NCBI GenBank assembly: GCA_035512595.1
Contig: DATKDU010000160.1
Span: 1-15,172, forward strand
DNA from: DATKDU01 sp035512595
GTDB lineage: Bacteria; Planctomycetota; Planctomycetia; Pirellulales; Pirellulaceae
DNA: 15,172 bases
Direction of reading: 5' to 3'
This document shows positions 13,677 to 15,172 of this stretch, piece after piece. The notes under the pieces are model-generated. The model ran no database searches. It was not told the origin of the DNA and saw only the letters and a program-made list of their open reading frames with translations. Each line of letters opens with the position of its first letter. Position 1 is the stretch's first letter. Made by a program: the position numbers and the translations under genes.

Positions 13677-14131
13677 ACCGGAACAATGGTGCTGACAACT
13701 CCCCGTCGCAAGCCGTGGCTCGCAATACGGGCGAGTTGCTCTCTGACGCCCTGACGCTCATCGAGTTGCAAAGCAAGCTGCTGCTGTTGGATGTCCAGTC
13801 GGATCTGCGCAAACTGATCACTCCCATTGCGCTGGTTTTGACCGGAGCACTACTGGCATTCGCCTGCCTCCCGATCGCCTTGACTACATTGGCACTGGGT
13901 CTGGCTGCCGGCACAGGGATGGAATTATGGGCCGCTTTCGCCATCTCCCTTGCCGCCGGGCTTGTGATCGCAGTTGCCCTACTCGGCGCCGGCGTCTGGT
14001 TCTTGCTTCACGGCCTGAGCTTCATCGCGCATTCGCGGGTTGAATGGGACCAAAACGTCCGCTGGTTTAAGAGCCTCCTTCGTCGGTTGGGCGACAGGCC
14101 TCGCCAGCCAACGCAGCCGGGGCTCTTCTAG
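13655..14131 (+). CDS. YqjE-like / DUF1469 (phage holin superfamily III-like) membrane protein
   Basis: Choosing ATG 13655 gives 158 residues; the reading from 13571 adds a sequence that overlaps the DUF883 gene and is probably shadow. Landmarks are a short soluble N-terminus, then ELLSDALTLIELQSKLLLLD and SDLRKLITPI, the amphipathic pattern of the family, two long hydrophobic membrane segments (about 58-80 and 88-112) joined by GTGMELWAAF, and a basic C-terminus with RVEWDQNVRWFKSLLRR. The family includes E. coli YqjE, which sits next to YqjD; its role is unproven, so the holin-like name should not be read as lysis. It is the fourth gene of the small-membrane-protein operon. Confidence 0.78.
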   Translation: MVAQTSVDRNNGADNSPSQAVARNTGELLSDALTLIELQSKLLLLDVQSDLRKLITPIALVLTGALLAFACLPIALTTLALGLAAGTGMELWAAFAISLAAGLVIAVALLGAGVWFLLHGLSFIAHSRVEWDQNVRWFKSLLRRLGDRPRQPTQPGLF

Positions 14132-14164
14132 TTTGCAAGCTTCAACACAAGGAATCACGGTACC

Positions 14165-14347
14165 ATGGAAAATCGCAACGACCTGATGTACCAGGCTGAA
14201 TCCACTCCATTTAGCGAGCAGACCCTACAGCCCTGGGATGATCTTGTTGACTACGTGCGCGTCTATTCACGCGAACGGCCGGAAGTCGTCGCCTTAACCT
14301 GCTTTTGCATCGGCTTCATCCTGGGGTGGAAAATCAAACCGTGGTAG
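14165..14347 (+). CDS. 60-residue membrane-anchored protein
   Basis: This 60-residue protein starts at ATG 14165 with AAGGA about 10 bp upstream. The first 35 residues are polar, and the last 20 form a single membrane segment (VVALTCFCIGFILGWKIKPW) containing two cysteines and ending in a basic tail, like the anchors of the DUF883-type proteins upstream. I do not recognise a family for the soluble part. It lies 33 bp after the YqjE-like gene and is probably the last gene of that operon. The gap that follows (14348-14723) contains two inverted repeats. Confidence 0.65.
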   Translation: MENRNDLMYQAESTPFSEQTLQPWDDLVDYVRVYSRERPEVVALTCFCIGFILGWKIKPW

Positions 14348-14464
14348 TCACCCGGTTTGCCGACTCTGGTAGTTCCATCGCCCCTGCTTCGCTGCACCAT
14401 TGACGCTGGCAGGGAGCTTGAATGCAAAGCATTCCCAGCGCTCCTGCGCATCGATTGCACACAC

Positions 14465-14511
14465 GACACAATGTCGCGTTGTGTCAGAATGACGCGACTG
14501 GCTGTCGCGTT
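14465..14511. promoter_or_regulatory. Two adjacent inverted repeats, operator-like
   Basis: GACACAA (14465-14471) pairs with TTGTGTC (14479-14485) around a 7-nt centre. ACGCGAC (14492-14498) pairs with GTCGCGT (14504-14510) around a 5-nt centre. The 9-mer TGTCGCGTT occurs in both (14472-14480 and 14503-14511), 31 bp apart, about three helical turns. They stand just upstream of a TATAAT and about 210 bp before the sensor gene. A dimeric regulator could bind both. Confidence 0.5.
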
Positions 14512-14527
14512 AACCACCTGAAAGGGT

Positions 14528-14533
14528 TATAAT
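14528..14533 (+). promoter_or_regulatory. Possible -10 box for the sensor gene
   Basis: TATAAT is a perfect -10 hexamer about 17 bp downstream of the last inverted repeat. No convincing -35 is seen. If used, it would give a leader of about 185 nt to the sensor start. Confidence 0.3.
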
Positions 14534-14723
14534 CACCCCGCCCGACGTGGGGATTACGTTTGCGCACTCGGTTTGCGTAGGTGGCACATGTGACAAGCTG
14601 GCAATACCACGGCGCTGGCAGACCTGCTTCCTACCTCGTTCACTTGTCGATCTCTTCAGGATCCCGCCTGGATCACGATGGAGACTTTTCACGTCCGCCG
14701 CTGTACCGTGGTTTCTTCGCAAC

Positions 14724-15172
14724 ATGCCACATGAGAATCAATCCGGGAAATCGCGGGCCATGTGGTTAATCGCATTGATTTGCGTTCCCCTGGTGCTTTC
14801 GCTGGTTGAGAGTGCGCGCCATCTCTACTGTGACACGGCCATGATCCGCACCGTGGCGCTGCGCAGCGAAATGGGTCAATTGCGCTCCGCGACGATTCGC
14901 CGCGCCGGCCGGCTGGAGGCATTGATCGAGTTCCATGCCGCACCTGGCAGCGCCAACAGCCGCATCGACTGGGAATCCCTCGGCAAGGAGCCGTGGCTGC
15001 AAGCGCAGTGGCAATCGGTCGGTGAACCAGAGCCGCACCAACTCTATTCCGCCGTCGTGAGCAATGCCGGCATCGTTGTTCTGCACACTCGAGAAAATGC
15101 CGTCGGAAAGCGGCTCACCAGCGAATGGGACGACCACAAAGTCCCGGAGGCCGGCGGTGACGTCGTCCGTTG
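14724..15172 (+). CDS. Membrane sensor, probable histidine kinase N-terminus (runs off the right edge)
   Basis: The frame opens at ATG 14724 and is still open at the window end, giving at least 149 residues. A short polar start is followed by a membrane segment MWLIALICVPLVLSLVESAR (13-32), then a helical extracytoplasmic stretch and a PAS/Cache-like strand region with LYSAVVSNAGIVVLHT and GKRL, where a GIVVLHT strand followed by VG is typical of Cache ligand-sensing domains. This layout is usual in planctomycete sensor histidine kinases, including NtrB-like partners of sigma-54 activators, but no kinase domain is in the window, so a chemoreceptor or other sensor remains possible. ATG 14760 is an alternative start. 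No good ribosome site precedes either. Confidence 0.55.
   Translation, partial: MPHENQSGKSRAMWLIALICVPLVLSLVESARHLYCDTAMIRTVALRSEMGQLRSATIRRAGRLEALIEFHAAPGSANSRIDWESLGKEPWLQAQWQSVGEPEPHQLYSAVVSNAGIVVLHTRENAVGKRLTSEWDDHKVPEAGGDVVR

Larger units (their letters stand above)
14348..14723. other. Intergenic region before the sensor gene
   Basis: No gene is supported here. The stretch holds two operator-like inverted repeats (14465-14485 and 14492-14510), a consensus TATAAT at 14528-14533 without a good -35, and a small CCCC/GGGG hairpin just after it. A sigma-54-like GG-N10-GC pair ending in TTTGC occurs near 14545-14558, but its -24 half is poor and I do not count it. Confidence 0.5.

Noticed and set aside
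13655..14131. Prophage or lysis holin
   Set aside because: The holin-like family name covers YqjE-type chromosomal genes; there are no other phage genes nearby and the neighbour is YqjD-like.
14545..14558. Sixth sigma-54 match before the sensor (GG-N10-GC ending TTTGC)
   Set aside because: The -24 half is GGGATT instead of GGCAC; only the -12 box is good.
1..15172. tRNA or rRNA genes
   Set aside because: No cloverleaf with a GTTCRA-type T-arm and no rRNA-like conserved blocks were noticed by eye.

Overview
The window is high-GC DNA that looks like a chromosomal segment of a planctomycete (Pirellulales-like). The evidence is a DUF1501 protein with an N-terminal twin-arginine segment, two secreted ThuA-fold proteins, a leucine-rich-repeat protein of the planctomycete type, a Gfo/Idh/MocA dehydrogenase and an IS66-type transposase end. 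No rRNA or tRNA gene was seen.

Layout. 1-138: the end of an IS66-family insertion sequence with the first 23 transposase codons, abutting an LRR gene that has lost its 5' part (139-1063). 1064-1657: a gene-poor gap with three short repeats at an exact 22-bp period. 1658-6152, all on +: ThuA-like 1, a 25-bp-stem palindrome, ThuA-like 2, a ParD/ParE-type toxin-antitoxin pair, DUF1501 and YjbQ. 6279-9624, all on -: DUF892 (YciE-like), a Gfo/Idh/MocA oxidoreductase, a small secreted protein, an unrecognised protein, and a YflT-like general-stress protein with a glycine-rich membrane region. 9781-11295 on +: an FAD oxidoreductase fused to a Rieske domain. Its stop codon overlaps that of a convergent stand-alone receiver (11292-11714, -). 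12168-14347 on +: a CsbD/DUF883-type protein, two small membrane proteins, a YqjD-like and a YqjE-like pair, and a 60-residue membrane-anchored protein. 14724 to the end on +: the N-terminus of a membrane sensor, probably a histidine kinase.

The most interesting signal is that five transcription units in 6.2-14.4 kb carry a good sigma-54 (-24/-12) promoter match upstream of the start codon. They are DUF892, YflT-like, FAD-Rieske, the receiver, and CsbD with the small membrane proteins. Four of the five fit GGC-N6-TTTGC and the fifth fits GGC-N6-CTTGC. Homologues of several of these genes belong to general-stress regulons of SigB (CsbD, YflT in Bacillus) or RpoS (YciE, YqjD in enterics). I infer a sigma-54-driven general-stress/envelope regulon, with a receiver and a possible sensor kinase in the same cluster as candidate regulators. 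This rests on sequence matches only.
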